From the NCBI GenBank assembly GCA_021234155.1, contig JAJEKV010000002.1, positions 28,512,262 through 28,576,261 of the forward strand: 64,000 nucleotides of DNA, given 5' to 3'. This DNA is from Isoetes taiwanensis (lineage: Eukaryota > Streptophyta > Lycopodiopsida > Isoetales > Isoetaceae). Positions 46,498 through 58,493 of this stretch are shown one piece after another. The notes under the pieces were generated by a model. That model was given only the letters and a program-made list of their open reading frames with translations. It searched no databases and was not told where the DNA came from. A program made the translations under genes and the position numbers. How positions within the stretch are numbered: position 1 is the first letter of the stretch; each line of letters begins with the position of its first letter.

Positions 46498-47252
46498 CAT
46501 TACACTTAAATAACTTTCTCTGGTTCCACACCATCCTTTTGCATCATTTCGAAAAGATCTATTGCATGAAGACCCTGACCATATTGGGCATATGCTGCAT
46601 CATTGCATTCCATACCACCATTGGCATTCACATTTTGGACTAACCTGACCATGAATAGTCTTCCCACGTGTTTGGCTGCACATTTTGTGGTTGCTCAAAT
46701 GCAAAGAAGATCTACCTAGATAGACTCACGTGTTTGCAAACTGGAAAGTAATGTCTGTGAATCTAACAGGCCCCCACATTTGCTATACATATCGATAAGG
46801 ATATAATTAATATCTGGTATTGAACCCTTGGAAATGATCTTGCTATGCAAGAGCTCTCGCCCCTCCGAATGTTTTCTATGCTATGACATGCTTTTCATAC
46901 CCCTTAGGTCTCTAGTTCTCCATTTTCGATGACAAGATCAAGTACGGTTAAGCAGTCTCCATCATCCGCAGAGATAGCCTACAACCATTGCATCCACATT
47001 ACAACATTCTCGATTTGACGTGCTATGAAAGATGTACCTTGCCGCCTCCACCACTTCGACATTTGGCATACATATCAACAAGGGCATCTCTTATAAGTCC
47101 ATATGATTATGCATAAGCCTTCCCTTCTGTTTATGTCCGATGCTACTGCATGTGACCTTTTCGGCCTTATATACCTGCGTTATCTTGAAGATGTATATAC
47201 TTGTATAGAAGAGACTTGTCTGTTCAACTTCGTGAATTGTCAACTGTCATCA
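46498..47252 (-). pseudogene. PLS-type PPR remnant (copy B, lacks the tail)
   Basis: Same motifs as 1,499-2,252, with the E-motif-like tail missing because the duplicated block begins here. Extra small insertions relative to copy A near 46,705, 46,850 and 46,972 change the frame further. Confidence 0.6.
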
Positions 47253-47462
47253 CACAGGATGCTAACTTACATGATGTTTAAGTAAGATGATAAAGGCACA
47301 CGAAAATCACATAGCTAGCATCTAGAAAATAAGAACAGTGACATTTACAATATGTCATCTCAGTGATTACATGGCAGCATCCTTTGCTTAGTACTTACAG
47401 ATAGATTTCTGCTTTCTACTCTAACAAATTATTACCATGTACTGAAGCATTTTATTTGTAGT

Positions 47463-47945
47463 GATCGTTTTGCCACGGGTGGGGACGTCCGTATTTAGAG
47501 TCCGGGATGTGGTATTTCCGGACTTTCTTGGTGGTATTTACGGACATCGGACATCCGTTATCAGCCAAAAAGTGGTATTTCCGGCCAAAAAGGGTGGTAT
47601 TTCCGGCCAAAAAGTGGTATTTCTGGCCAAAAACCAAGCGCAAAACTGCGCGGCGAAGCTGAAATCTTTGGTCGGATCGTTCTTGCAGCTCCGTGGACGG
47701 CTTGAACTGCTTCAAAAGCCCTTCTAATCACTTTGCCTGCCTCTTTAACGTTAGTTAGATGAAGAGAGGAAGCGATTTGAGCCCAGATAGAGTCGGATTG
47801 ATCCAAAAATGCCCTAAAACAGGTTGATTCGGGCTTAGGCGGAAGTTACAGTATTGATAACGGGTGGTCGGAAATACCCCAAAAAAAGTCCGGAAATACC
47901 ACATCCCAGACTCTAAATATGGCGGTCCCTTTGCCACACCGTTCT
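47463..47945. repeat. Inverted repeat with about 90-bp arms, copy B
   Basis: Left arm about 47,463-47,566, right arm about 47,850-47,945, enclosing about 285 bp. A second GGACATC in the left arm and small indels distinguish it from copy A. The Myb ATG at 47,919 lies in the right arm. Confidence 0.7.
47572..47635. repeat. Tandem repeat of a 20-22 bp unit, copy B
   Basis: Three clear units of GTGGTATTTCCGGCCAAAAA; the fourth unit of copy A is reduced here. Confidence 0.75.
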
Positions 47946-49195
47946 AAGAAAAGTATAGCTAACCGAGCTCGTCGTGTTCTGACCAATACGAAGCGGGGGC
48001 CCTGGTCACAGGAGGAAGTGGATCTTCTATTCAAGTAAGCTTGTTTACCTGTCCTCTTTAGAAGGTACTATTTTACCACTCATTCTACAACACGTGATTC
48101 CAGGTTGTATGAAGTTCATGGTAATAATTGGTTGGCTATATCCAAGGAGATTGGGCGTCACAGAAAGGATGCAAGACTAAAATGGCATTACATGAAAGAT
48201 AGAAAGAACAAAGGTGAACACAATATGTTACAATGTGTATACTTGTGGTACTTTCATTTTTGAAATGAATTGTGAATTTCAATGTATCTCTAACAGGTGC
48301 ATGGACCCAAGAAGAGCTTGAAAAGTTGGCAGCTGTCGTACATCGATGCTATGAGGTCAAGTCCAAATTAAAGGATACTGGTGCCAACCTCAACAAAGCT
48401 GGCGTGAGTTTTGCCAAATCAGTTTGCACTCGTGAGTTTGTCTATGAAGTTCTAAATACTATGCATCAAACAGTTACGGTATGGTCTTAGCTGGGAGTCA
48501 ATAGCTAAGGAAGTTGGGACGCGTCCATACTCAACTTGTATTGTTAGATGGTGAGTGTTTGGTATATGAAGCTTAGAAGTCTAGCGTCGGCAAAGATTCC
48601 TTGTCATCAACTTGTGCAATTTTCATAATAAAGGTCACTTGGTTTCTAGGTATAGAGATTTAAGATCATCGATGGTGGCAAGTGGAGAATGGGCTGATAA
48701 TGATGACCAAATATTACTTAAAAGGTAGTCTTATTTTTTTGTTAGCAGTGGCGAGTTTTGATTGTTTCTTTCTCTATAATTATCCCTTCAGAACCATAGG
48801 AGAATAAAAAGAAAAATATTAGAGACACTCCAAACCGTGTCTCAGTTTTACAACCAATCATAAATGAGGGCATGGTCATGCGGTAACGGTTATTGCAGGC
48901 TTTTGGATGGAGAAGCAACAGATGAAGAGGCAGTTGATTGGGAGAAACTCGTAGAAAATAGGTAGACTTGTCATTTTCATTAAAAGGCATATTACAGACA
49001 TCACATTCTTACCATTTTTTTCCTTTCATCGGTCGGGGACTCACTTGTCAAAAGCGATGGAAACAAATGGTGAAAACTTTAGGAGAACAAAAGGCACCTT
49101 TAGACTTTGAAGCTAAATTGGAGCTAATTACTAGAAGGTTTGCACCAACTCTGCTGAGAGGCCATGAAGACACACTTGAGGCATCAGACAAATAG
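47919..49195 (+). CDS. Myb-like DNA-binding protein, REB1/TTF1 type (copy B)
   Basis: Exons 47919-48034, 48104-48213, 48297-48550, 48650-48724, 48899-48961 and about 49032-49195. Exon 1 is readable here: MAVPLPHRSKKSIANRARR, then KRGPWSQEEVDLLFK, giving the complete first Myb repeat with the next exon. Repeats 2 and 3 match copy A (GEWADNDDQILLKR links them). Two oddities: one extra base near 48,480 in exon 3, shared with copy A, shifts the frame before WESIAKEVG; and the acceptor of the last exon reads TCATCGG where copy A has TCATCAG, so the splice site is lost in this text. Both sit at expected CAG positions and may be artefacts. The protein of about 250 residues would be mostly DNA-binding domain. 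Family role: rDNA or promoter binding, inferred. Confidence 0.7.
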
Positions 49196-49734
49196 AAGTA
49201 CAACCTAGTGTGCAAAGCTTTGCTAATTGTTTGGCAAGGTTTGGATGGCTGCTATCACATAGTTACCTTGCAATCCAATCTATCTCCCAAGAAGTTATGG
49301 AATAGCAAAGCCAAGGTTCATTACCGACTTTCCATTCCACAGGGACATGTCGCCACTCTAAAACGAAGTGCGCATCTATTCCATGTTTTATTTAACAGGA
49401 CAGGTTGGACATATCACTGAAACAGATGACATCCTCTAACTTGCACACATCGTCGCTTGAGGGAGCTTGGAAGTGAATTTGCAGTTTAGTGCCACTATTC
49501 CATGTCAGATGAGGCTGATTATGTAAGATGTCTAATACAAGATCAAATATCAATTTGACAAGTTTTACATTGTGGTAATATCTTCTAAGTGCTTCTTTAG
49601 TGTCTAAGTGGTTTTAAGTTAAACAATTGCATATATCAAACAAATACGTGTTCATGCTTCATTCAATTGTTTGAAATACACAATTGAAGAATGTACTGGC
49701 TACAAGGACAATGTAGAAAACCGAACAACCGTGA

Positions 49735-50000
49735 GAGCTGCAAGCGTACAAAAGAAGAGAGATTCGAAGCAAGCCAAAAACGTTTGTCATTTGGATGTGA
49801 AGAACATCCGTAACACACCAAATATTTCAAGCAAGTCAAAACAAGACTAGATGCCGACCAAGAATTCATTTAAACATAAGTCTAGGGCACATAAATAAAT
49901 ATAAAAGGAACAAAAATAGGCAGCAAAGATTGCCTCTTCTAGAGCCTCAGGAAAACCCAAAAAAAAAAACAGGATCGGCCTCCTTAGCTATGCAGGTAGG
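49735..50000 (+). other. Coding-like stretch downstream of the Myb gene, copy B
   Basis: Counterpart of 4,735-5,003 with small indels around 49,720-49,745 and a changed stretch near 49,866 (CATTTAAAC for CAGACGAAAC). Family unknown. Confidence 0.3.
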
Positions 50001-50030
50001 TCCGACCTGAGGCCAATAATTCAAAGCACC

Positions 50031-50060
50031 AGAATAGAATAGAATAGAATAGAATAGAAT
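50031..50060. repeat. (AGAAT)n microsatellite, 6 units (copy B)
   Basis: Same site as 5,024-5,093, but 8 units shorter. Confidence 0.95.
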
Positions 50061-50590
50061 GTATTTTCATCAAACTCCATAAATGTTTATAGAAGTCTTG
50101 GTGCAATCGAACTTCTAAAAAAAAACTAGTCAAAAGCACGTTTGATTACTTTGCATAGCAAATTGTAGGATACGGTATGGCTGATGTTTTGTAATATAAA
50201 GTTGAAGTTGAATTAGGGCATTAGATAGTACAATTTTGACAAGAAATTGACAACAGTAGTTGACACTCACATTCGTAGTCCACATGAAAGCTATTCAAGT
50301 TTACAGAGAAATGCCATGCAGAATTGTAATCAACCTTTTACATAAATCTGCACTATAATACTTATGCACTACCCAAATAGGAATCAATTTTCATGAAGGA
50401 TTTGGTTCGGCTTTCGTGCTCCGGTTCGGTCGGCATGCGCTGCCCGGTTTCGATGACCCACGTTGAAGGGGGATATCTATATCGGATCGGATACGTTCTG
50501 ATCAAGGCCCGCGAATAACGAACGGTAAAGGCAGCTCTCTCTCACGGCCCGGCCTTTCTTCTCTTCCGCGATGAATTGCTTGCAAAAGTC

Positions 50591-50968
50591 CTACATTTCT
50601 TTTCTCTCCCCCTCCGTGCCGTGGGCTGAGGAGGAAGTAAGGGCTCGGTGGGAAGAGGATTGTATTATGAGAAGAAAATCTGTCTTGTATTCAATCAACT
50701 TTAGTCTTGATACGCTTTGGTTAGGATTGATATCTGGCAATATAGAGTTTTTTGTTCTTGCCAGAAAATAGAAAAGCTTCTTCAAATTGATGGAGTCCAT
50801 TTGCAAATTTTTTAGTCTCAACATCAACAATAACATTTCTTGAGTAAAATCCTTTATGTGGCCCTCCACCAGTCTATTCATAAAGGCAAAAACATATGAT
50901 GTGAGGACAGAATTCCTATTAGAAAGATCCTTCAGAAATTTCCTGCCACATCTTCTATGAGAACTCAT
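50591..50968 (-). CDS. Unrecognised ORF kept in both copies (copy B)
   Basis: A 125-codon frame, the counterpart of 5,680-6,003 with a C-terminal extension because a stop in copy A is a sense codon here. No domain recognised. Confidence 0.25.
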   Translation of the reverse strand: MSSHRRCGRKFLKDLSNRNSVLTSYVFAFMNRLVEGHIKDFTQEMLLLMLRLKNLQMDSINLKKLFYFLARTKNSILPDINPNQSVSRLKLIEYKTDFLLIIQSSSHRALTSSSAHGTEGERKEM

Positions 50969-52313
50969 CGGATTATCCTTCTTTATTCTCCAATGCTATA
51001 TTCAGCCTTGGACAGGTTGAAGGGAATGGAAATTAATATAAAGTTGATTATATATAAGCATTAGGCAGGATTTTAGAGTAAAAATGTAGATTGGATATAA
51101 CCTACTCAGCTGTAAGATTTATCGAGAGACTTCTTCAATTGGTCAATGGTATATCCATGTAGTGAAAGTGCTTATTAATATTTTGACTTATAGCTTTTCC
51201 ATAAGTTAAATGAAGTAATTGATTGATAAACCTAGTAAATTAATTGAAGTTGAGCACGGTTATGGAATCTAGTAAAGTGAATCATCACTTCTTTCTAAGA
51301 GGTCCACAATTCAAGCATTGTACATATGATAGCCATTTCAAGTCGCAGAGTTTCTTTCACTTTTCACTGAATGCTTACCAAGAAGTGTCCATTGGCATTT
51401 CTTCATTTTTTCCTGTAGTTCTGCCTGTTCTACCTCTGATTCTTGTCACAGCAGTGCATCCGTGCTGCTGCGCGTCGATAATTCTTCCACCCATAAAATT
51501 GGACCATCACATTATTCCTGTATACAGAACCTCCATTTGATCGGTTTGGTTTGTATGGGCATATTTCACAGCAATTACCATGTAGGCAATTATTCCATTT
51601 TCTCTAGAGCTGTCTCACAATTTCATATGTTTGGGTCTCATTGATTAGCTGCAAAATTATTCAACACTCCTAAAACATATATGGGAAAGGCATTCTCAAT
51701 ATGCTAGCAATTCTCTTAACATGCGCATTAACAAATAAAAGATCCGAGCCTCGTAAGCTGAGTCCATCCATTTTATATGCTCAGCTTAGATAAGGTGACT
51801 CTGCTTAGCCAAATCATAAGAAATTGGCTCATGGCTATGGAACATCTTTAGAAACGAGTCGCTAGGTCTCAATCTGCGTTTGTGTATGCTTGTATATCAT
51901 GCTCAAAAAATGCTGCTGATGAAGAAGCTTGCCAGCATGACCTTGTGTCATTACTCCATTCCTGATACAAAAGTCCAAACACGGCCTACACACAAATATG
52001 AACTCAAACAGTTCATGGTTGCTAATGTAAACATGGATAACCAAGACTGCGAATAAGAATGTGAATTGATGTTATGTGAAGGTCACTTGATTGTCCGAAC
52101 TGAATCTAGTCAATGGACAGACTAGGATGTGCCCGTAGTTAACTCCTTGGATCAGTACCACTCTTTTGACGAGGATTAAGTAGCATAAGTTCACACAACT
52201 TTAGTTAAAGAGCAAAAGAATGAATTCTTGAATTCAAGCACAGGGTCGTTAAATTGTGAACCATCCCTTTCCTACTAGTGATCGAAGCCGAATTAGCTCC
52301 AATAAGTTTAACT
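50969..52313. other. No gene recognised (copy B)
   Basis: Counterpart of 6,004-7,394. A few differences near 51,415-51,475 again fall at CAG/CTG words. Confidence 0.5.
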
Positions 52314-53473
52314 CTAAAATAGAAGTCTGCTAGAAGCATGAATTCTGTAAGCTTCAATCAGGGTTCTCCATACAATGACAGCTGCTTCAAATGGCATGTT
52401 AAGAATAAACTCTTCTGCTTCGGAAAGCCATCCAACCTGTGAAAGAACATCGATCATGCAGTTGCATTGACCATTTGTTAGCATAATGGCATAGTTGGAA
52501 GCCAAACAGTAGTGATGAAGCCCCTCATCCACCAAACTAACATGGCTGCAAGCTGAAAGAATGCTAATAAATGTGACAGAGTCTGGCATGACATGATGGA
52601 AATGCATCTGTTAAAAAATCCGGAGAGCGTTTTGCCATCTCCATGATCATTATATAAGGCCAAGATGGCGTTCCATGAAAACAGGTTGCGGACAAGCATG
52701 ATATCAAACATGTGACGGGCATCATCAATGCTTTCAAATTTCCCATAAGAGTAACAAGAGTTGTGGCAACAGCAACATCTGTCTCAAAAATGCCCCCTAC
52801 AATATATTTATGGAGCTTCTTTCCATGATAAAGAGAGAATCCATATCCACATGCATCTAAAAGACTCACAAACGTCTCTACTTGGCTGACCGTCCAGCTG
52901 CATTTTTTCAAAGACTAGCATGGCCTGCTCACAAAGACCATGCTGTGCAAGTGCAGCAATTATGACATTAAACGAAATCTGGTCTTTTTCTGGGATTTCA
53001 TTGAACAAAATTTGAGCTTCTATACAATTATGCCTATGATCATAGTCCAGGAGAACACATTTACACATTCCTGTTACCTAGATTATCAAATGCAAAGCAA
53101 GCATCTTGGAAAGCCCCACATTTCCCATACATATCTACGAGCAGATTTCCCAAAATCTCTCTTTATCACAACAGTGTTTGATAATGTGGGCATGGACGAA
53201 CTTATCTTCTGGCAGAGCTTTGGAACCGTCATATCCTCGGACTAAAGAAGCAAAGGTTTCAGAAGCTACCTAAATGCCAGATCTCAGCAGCCAATTGAGC
53301 GATTCCTTCCCAGCACCATGCTTTGCCGTTTCTTCTTGAATCATTTTGAAAACCTGGAAAAGGCCATCAGGGCAAATCCGCCCTATAACAGGCCAAAATT
53401 GAGGGTTTTGTGAAGAACTAATCGAATCATGGTTAGATTGAAAGAAGGATGCCGGATTGGAAACCATGGCCAC
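52314..53473 (-). pseudogene. Second PLS-type PPR remnant (copy B)
   Basis: The clearer of the two copies. The frame at 52,607-52,314 reads PDSVTFISILSACSHVSLVD and WLSEAEEFILNMPFEAAVIV, a good last PPR plus E-motif. Upstream frames give IEAQILFNEIPEKDQISFNV, GLCEQAMLVFEKMQLDGQ and NLFSWNAILALYNDHGDGK. At least three frame changes separate these parts, and the one at the T-run near 52,612 is identical in copy A. Start MAMVSNPASFFQSNHD at 53,473. It lies tail-to-tail with the Myb gene. Expected family role is organelle RNA binding. Confidence 0.72.
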
Positions 53474-54892
53474 TAAAGTAATCGGGAAGATGGAGATGAA
53501 AAAAAAAGGAATAAATTCTTAAATCGCTGGGGCAACGCCGACGGCCAGAATTTGCTTGTCAAAGACGCTCCCATAATTAACTCTAATTTCCATGAATTTT
53601 AACGGCCGTAGATGAAATCCAACGCTTGAAATAGCATCCACTTGCACAAAAATCCCACTTGGCGGCTACATGGACACTCTAAAATTGCTTCAAAGTGTCA
53701 ACTTGTGTTTGTGCAAACGTGCGAAAAAAGAAAAAATAAAGCCATGCAAAATATACCTCGTGAATGCCAGAAAGATCAAGTAGCATGAAATGCTGATGAT
53801 AATATCAAATATCCTTTTACGAGCAGCCTCCTCAGTGAAGAAATAAGCTCCTGGCAGTTGCAACAATAGAAGAAAGGCCGATTTGCTAATTTGCAAGGCC
53901 CGTTAATATGGCAATGACTTCGGCTGGCAATAGACAATGGCTAGGGTTAACCACTCCATCTGCCCCTCCTGTGCATACTTTGCAGATAGACTGAACCAGG
54001 CTCTGTGGTGACTTTATTCCTCATAGGTAAACCATCTATAAGTTATAAGCTAAGAAAACCTTATGTTTTTAAAGTTGTTTAATGGCTGATAACGGGACGT
54101 CGGTCTATTAAAATAAAACCTGTATCAGAATAACGCAGTTTGCCGGATTTGCTGGAAAAGGGTCGATCTGACCCAGGAAAACGGCCGAGTCCTCTCTATT
54201 CATAGTCGAATCGTTAGTATCCAGCCTTATCTACCTTTTTCTAGCTATTCACAGCCAAAAGGGAGGATCCAGAAAAGGTCTGGTTTCTTTCTATATAAAT
54301 AAACCGTTGCTTCTACCTTGGTCAATCAACCTCGTCTGAACCATTTCTGAAGCCCTGCGTCTCTGTCTACTATTGGATCTAGCCTAACTTGGTTTGTTGT
54401 TGCGGAATTCCTGCTGAGTTGTTGAGTTGGTAAGATAACGACCCAGTTGGGAGGCAAATCATCTCCTAAAGATTGGAGTGTTTCTTTTGTTTCTGTTGTT
54501 TGTATTTCTGAAGTTTTTTGTGTAATTATATCAATCTAAACCTCCTTCTGGAAATGCAATCCCGAGGTATCACCCATCGAGACTACTCTGGGTTGCCTCT
54601 CCCTAGTCCAATGAGGTAGGAACGGGCAAGCCCTTCTCGAAGTTCAGTGGTTCCATGGGCAGTTAGAGGATCATGGACGACACACATCCTTACCCGACTG
54701 AACTCCCCAAAACAAGGGCCAACACCTGCAGCTCTTGAGGGTCAGGGCGACATTAGTGACCCAGGAAGTGTCAAACCCATACCCGGCCCACATGAAGTGA
54801 CCGGCTAGAGGTCAAACCCATTATGAAGACCCCAGTAACCGCGCTCAATAGAGTCTTGTCCTTCACTTTACCACTGCCTCCATTATGTAGTA
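53474..54892. other. Intergenic with a TATA-box stretch (copy B)
   Basis: Counterpart of 8,515-9,941; TATATAAATAAACC is at about 54,292. No coding region is recognised. Confidence 0.3.
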
Positions 54893-54949
54893 CTCAGAGA
54901 GTCATAGTTACTCCCGCCATTTACTCGAGCTTGGTTGAATTTCTTCACT

Positions 54950-54983
<34 letters not shown>

Positions 54984-55190
54984 CGTCAACATCTGCAAGG
55001 ACCATCACAATACTTTGTTTTAATTAAACAGTCGGATTTCCGTTGTCCGTCCCATTTCTGAGACTACTATTCGCCGCCTAGGGCGAGCATCCCTGAGGGA
55101 ATGTATTCTACGTCCATTACCCAATCAGCACAAGGAGGCCCGCCCTTGCCAGGGGAGGCAGCTCGGGCAGACCGTCTTGCAAGGCTGATC
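54893..55190 (-). rRNA. Decayed fragment of nuclear 25S rRNA (copy B)
   Basis: Same fragment as 9,942-10,240 with a cleaner text: CATTCAGAGCACTGGGCAG and the following AAATCACATTGCGTCAACAT agree with conserved eukaryotic 25S. GC-rich variable sequence (GGAGGCAGCTCGGGCAG) continues to about 55,190. The CpG-type changes shared with copy A predate the duplication. Not functional. Confidence 0.9.
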
Positions 55191-55978
55191 ACTACAAGAT
55201 CCTCATCGCAGAATGACATCTGAACATTGTTAAAGAACGTCTGAACGTTGATAGTCGATGGACATCATCATTTACCGTCATTGATCGGTCAATCAATCGT
55301 CGCTGAAAGACGAACAGGATGTCGCTCAATGAACCCAAGTTTGCTGTAGCTTATACAAAAAAATAAAACAAAAAGGAAGAGACGACGTTTAACGTCAACA
55401 CGTCCGCACCATGCCATCGCTGCGCTGGCATTTGCGTGGCGGTTTGTTTTTTAATAATTAATTCAAAAAATACGTATCATCGAACGGCTGTCGAGCTAGC
55501 ACCCGCAATAGCTCCACTATGGCAAACCTTCATAAGAAGAGAAACAAAAAACTCTTTCTTGCACAAATGTCCCTTCACAGCCCTCAAGCACAGCATACAC
55601 ACCCTCCAAATCCCTACTCTGCATCCTGCACAAGCTATCCAACCTATCGATCCAAAATATTCCATAGTATATCATCTAAGAAAAAATTTAGGCCTTCGAA
55701 GTCTATGGGTTGCCTTCCATTTCAAGGGTTGCCCCGTACGGTGTTGTAGAAGTAATACAAAGGCTATCAAAAGATAGATACTAGTACTTTTTATATCATA
55801 CCACATGGTATCATCCCATAGGGATATATGAAGGTCCCCTAAATGTCTCGAGAGAAATACGCCAATGATATGATTTTTCAAAATATTTTTCTACTACAGC
55901 AAAAATCGTATACTACTCTTACCGGTATCTAGCTTAGTCTACTCTTACCCTTATCCAGGTTTTCCAAAATATAAGGCA
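55191..55978. other. No gene recognised (copy B)
   Basis: Counterpart of 10,241-11,035. Open frames at 55,436-55,881 have no known domain and differ in frame from copy A. Confidence 0.5.
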
Positions 55979-56114
55979 CTATTTTAAAAAATAGGGGAAT
56001 TTCTACTTTTATGGAAGCAGTTTTAAGCAACCGTGCCAAACCATTTGGAATCATTTTCTATGAACAGCGTATTTTGAGAAATAGGAGTATTTCTACTTTA
56101 CGAACGCAGTTTTA
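55979..56114. repeat. 88-bp tandem duplication, first unit truncated (copy B)
   Basis: Remnant unit 55,979-56,026 and full unit 56,027-56,114; the full pair is at 11,036-11,211. Confidence 0.75.
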
Positions 56115-56681
56115 GAATTTGGTTTCCTACATTGTATTCAACCGTTATAGATTCACTAAAGTAATTTGGATTTTTATTTTAAATCAATTTGCATTGCAAC
56201 ATCAAAAGATCCAGCCTTTGTAATCCAGTGCATTGTATGAGCCAACTGTAAGACAATAAAATCGTGGCTCTTATCTATCATTTCTACTAAAGAAAGCATT
56301 CCAGTTCCATTATAGCAGAATGCAGTACATGACATAGAGAGACGAACCAGTTGTCTCTTCAGCAGCCACAATTGTACTAGGATTTACAAAAGTGTAATAT
56401 AAAGTCCACGTTTGAATATAAATCATTGAACTCTATTGCTTCACACAGATGTGTTTCCGTCAAAACTTCTTTGTGTTGCTGTCTCCCATACTGTGGCCAT
56501 CCCAAGTTTGCACTTGTTGAAATCGCAGAACCAAACTAGCAGAACCATGTCACGTGAACTGACTTGGAGTTCTCTGGAAATTGCGCTGCTTATAATTGTT
56601 TATCCGCCTTAGAAATATTTGGGCCCCTGGTCACTGGGAATGCCCACTGACATGGCAGTTGACATATAAATCTGCAAGTTC
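56115..56681. other. No gene recognised (copy B)
   Basis: The more diverged zone relative to copy A begins near 56,410. Possible 3' untranslated sequence of the gene that follows. Confidence 0.4.
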
Positions 56682-58493
56682 TCAAAACATGCCTAGCAAA
56701 GTTCGCTTGAAGAGTCGCCATGTTGGCCATACATAATCCAGGAAGTCCAAGAATTTTTCATAGCTCCAGGACAAAAATTCCAATAAAATCCTCTTGAAAT
56801 CTGAACGTGCTTGCCCACTTTCAAAATATAAAGCAAAAGCAAGCCATCTTTCCTTAATAGAGTGTTCAATGTTCTCTTTAAGATTTTCCCTTAGCTTCCC
56901 AGTTCTTGCATCCATATATAACTGGGAAGTGTGCTTACTAAGTGCCTTTATGGTAGGTTCTGTTCTTTTGACAAATCCAGTAAAAAGCATTGAAAATTGT
57001 ATCCATGACTTTATATAAAAGCTTGTGGCCAGGGGCCCTACCACCAAGAGCGGCAGTAAGTCTTTTGATACATCAAAACCAAAGGCGGCTGCTACCGCAA
57101 TATAGGAAGAGAGGCTGCAGGTGAAAGAAAGTGATTAAATGATGTATCTCAGATGGCAGACACAACACAACTAGGTAATAACATCTAGTTTGAATAACTT
57201 ACAAGAGTAGTAGAGGCCACTTCACACAGGGTTCAGTGTTCATCCAAAACTCTGCCACTTTAGAACTTTGCAACCTACTTATCTGAGTAGAAAACCCAGT
57301 CGCATCAAAATTTTCCATAGAGTGATGGAGATCTTGAAGCAATCTTTTTGTATACTGCAAGGGCCCTTGTTCTTTCAAGTTTCTATTCATCCTTTGGAAA
57401 CCATGTACTGAATCCAACAAAAGACGTCCAACATCCTTCTGCCTAAGAAACTTAGGAACTTCTACTGAATGAGCTGGAGGCACAATAGCATCGCTACCCT
57501 CGGAATCATTTTCAGCTGCAACATCCTGAAATGATAATGCTTGAAACACGCATGATCTGTTTCTCTTTGTGTGTCTGCACCTCCTTGTTAATGACGAAAC
57601 CATAAATTTGCTGGAAAAATATGAGGAAAAAGAGGGCAAAATTGTCATTAAAGAGAATTCTTTGTCACATCATATTCATCACTGGCGTGCACTATGTTAC
57701 CTTGAGAGCCTTAGGGTGCCGCGATGGCATTTTGCTCTAGATAAACTGGGAGAGTTTATTATCAAATAAGCATTTTGGGCTACTTTCTGAACGGCAACTA
57801 AGTGAGATATGCATGTTACTTGAACAGCCTGCAAAAGGAATTTGATTAATTAAGTTAGAAGAAACTCAATTGCTTCCCTAGGCAATAACATGGCAAGATG
57901 AAGATCAAAGAATACACTCCTATCCTTACCCGCACTTGCACAGATGCCATTGCCTTTACTCAGACATTAAACTTGTGCTGCAGTCGAGCATTGCACGCCA
58001 TTGTTGCAGATTTCCTGCATGCACCTACATTCAGTGTCGTCGAAATAATAGAACAAAACTGTAAGCTTTGTGTACGCTATCTACAGTACTGAACATCCCC
58101 ACAACTATGATTGTTTTAACAGAGTGTGCCATATTCTTACAGCACAATTATGCACTGCATTACTAACAGAATCCCAAAGCTTCATCATAAGCACGCAGCA
58201 GGACCCAGAATTCAGCATTTAGTCTACATAACACATTCAGGAATTGCTGCCTTTCATGAGGGTTTCTCTTATAGACCATTGCCTCATGCAATATGCATTC
58301 CTAAGACGCTAGAATCATATTGTTATACGAGCTAAAAACTGCAAACAAGAATACCAAATTACGAGGTAGACATACCGATGACATTGTTGAAACCAAAAAC
58401 AGCGAAGAAAAAGTCTTGACAAAGTTGGGCGAGAAGTTGATTGAGATGGTTATGGTGAGGAATCCTCCAAGACGGCAGGATAACATGCCGGAA
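56682..58493 (-). CDS. Unrecognised multi-exon gene, open in copy B
   Basis: Exons on the minus strand: 58,493-58,376 (acceptor CTTCCAG, reading FRHVILPSWRIPHHNHLNQL, donor CG|GTATGT); perhaps 57,745-57,701; 57,525-57,203 (acceptor CATTTCAG, reading DVAAENDSEGSDAIVPPAHS, then VEVPKFLRQKDVGRLLLDSV and LQSSKVAEFWMNTEPCVKWP, donor TT|GTAAGT); 57,114-56,682 (acceptor CCTGCAG, reading SSYIAVAAAFGFDVSKDLLP, then LRENLKENIEHSIKERWLAF and FLSWSYEKFLDFLDYVWP, stop TGA). Phases agree across the last junction. The join creates a hydrophobic stretch (WPLLLF plus LSSYIAVAAAFGF) that may be a membrane segment or a buried helix. The rest is helical and charged. I do not recognise the family. The copy at 11,787-13,548 is disrupted, so this is the likely working copy. 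Confidence 0.55.
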
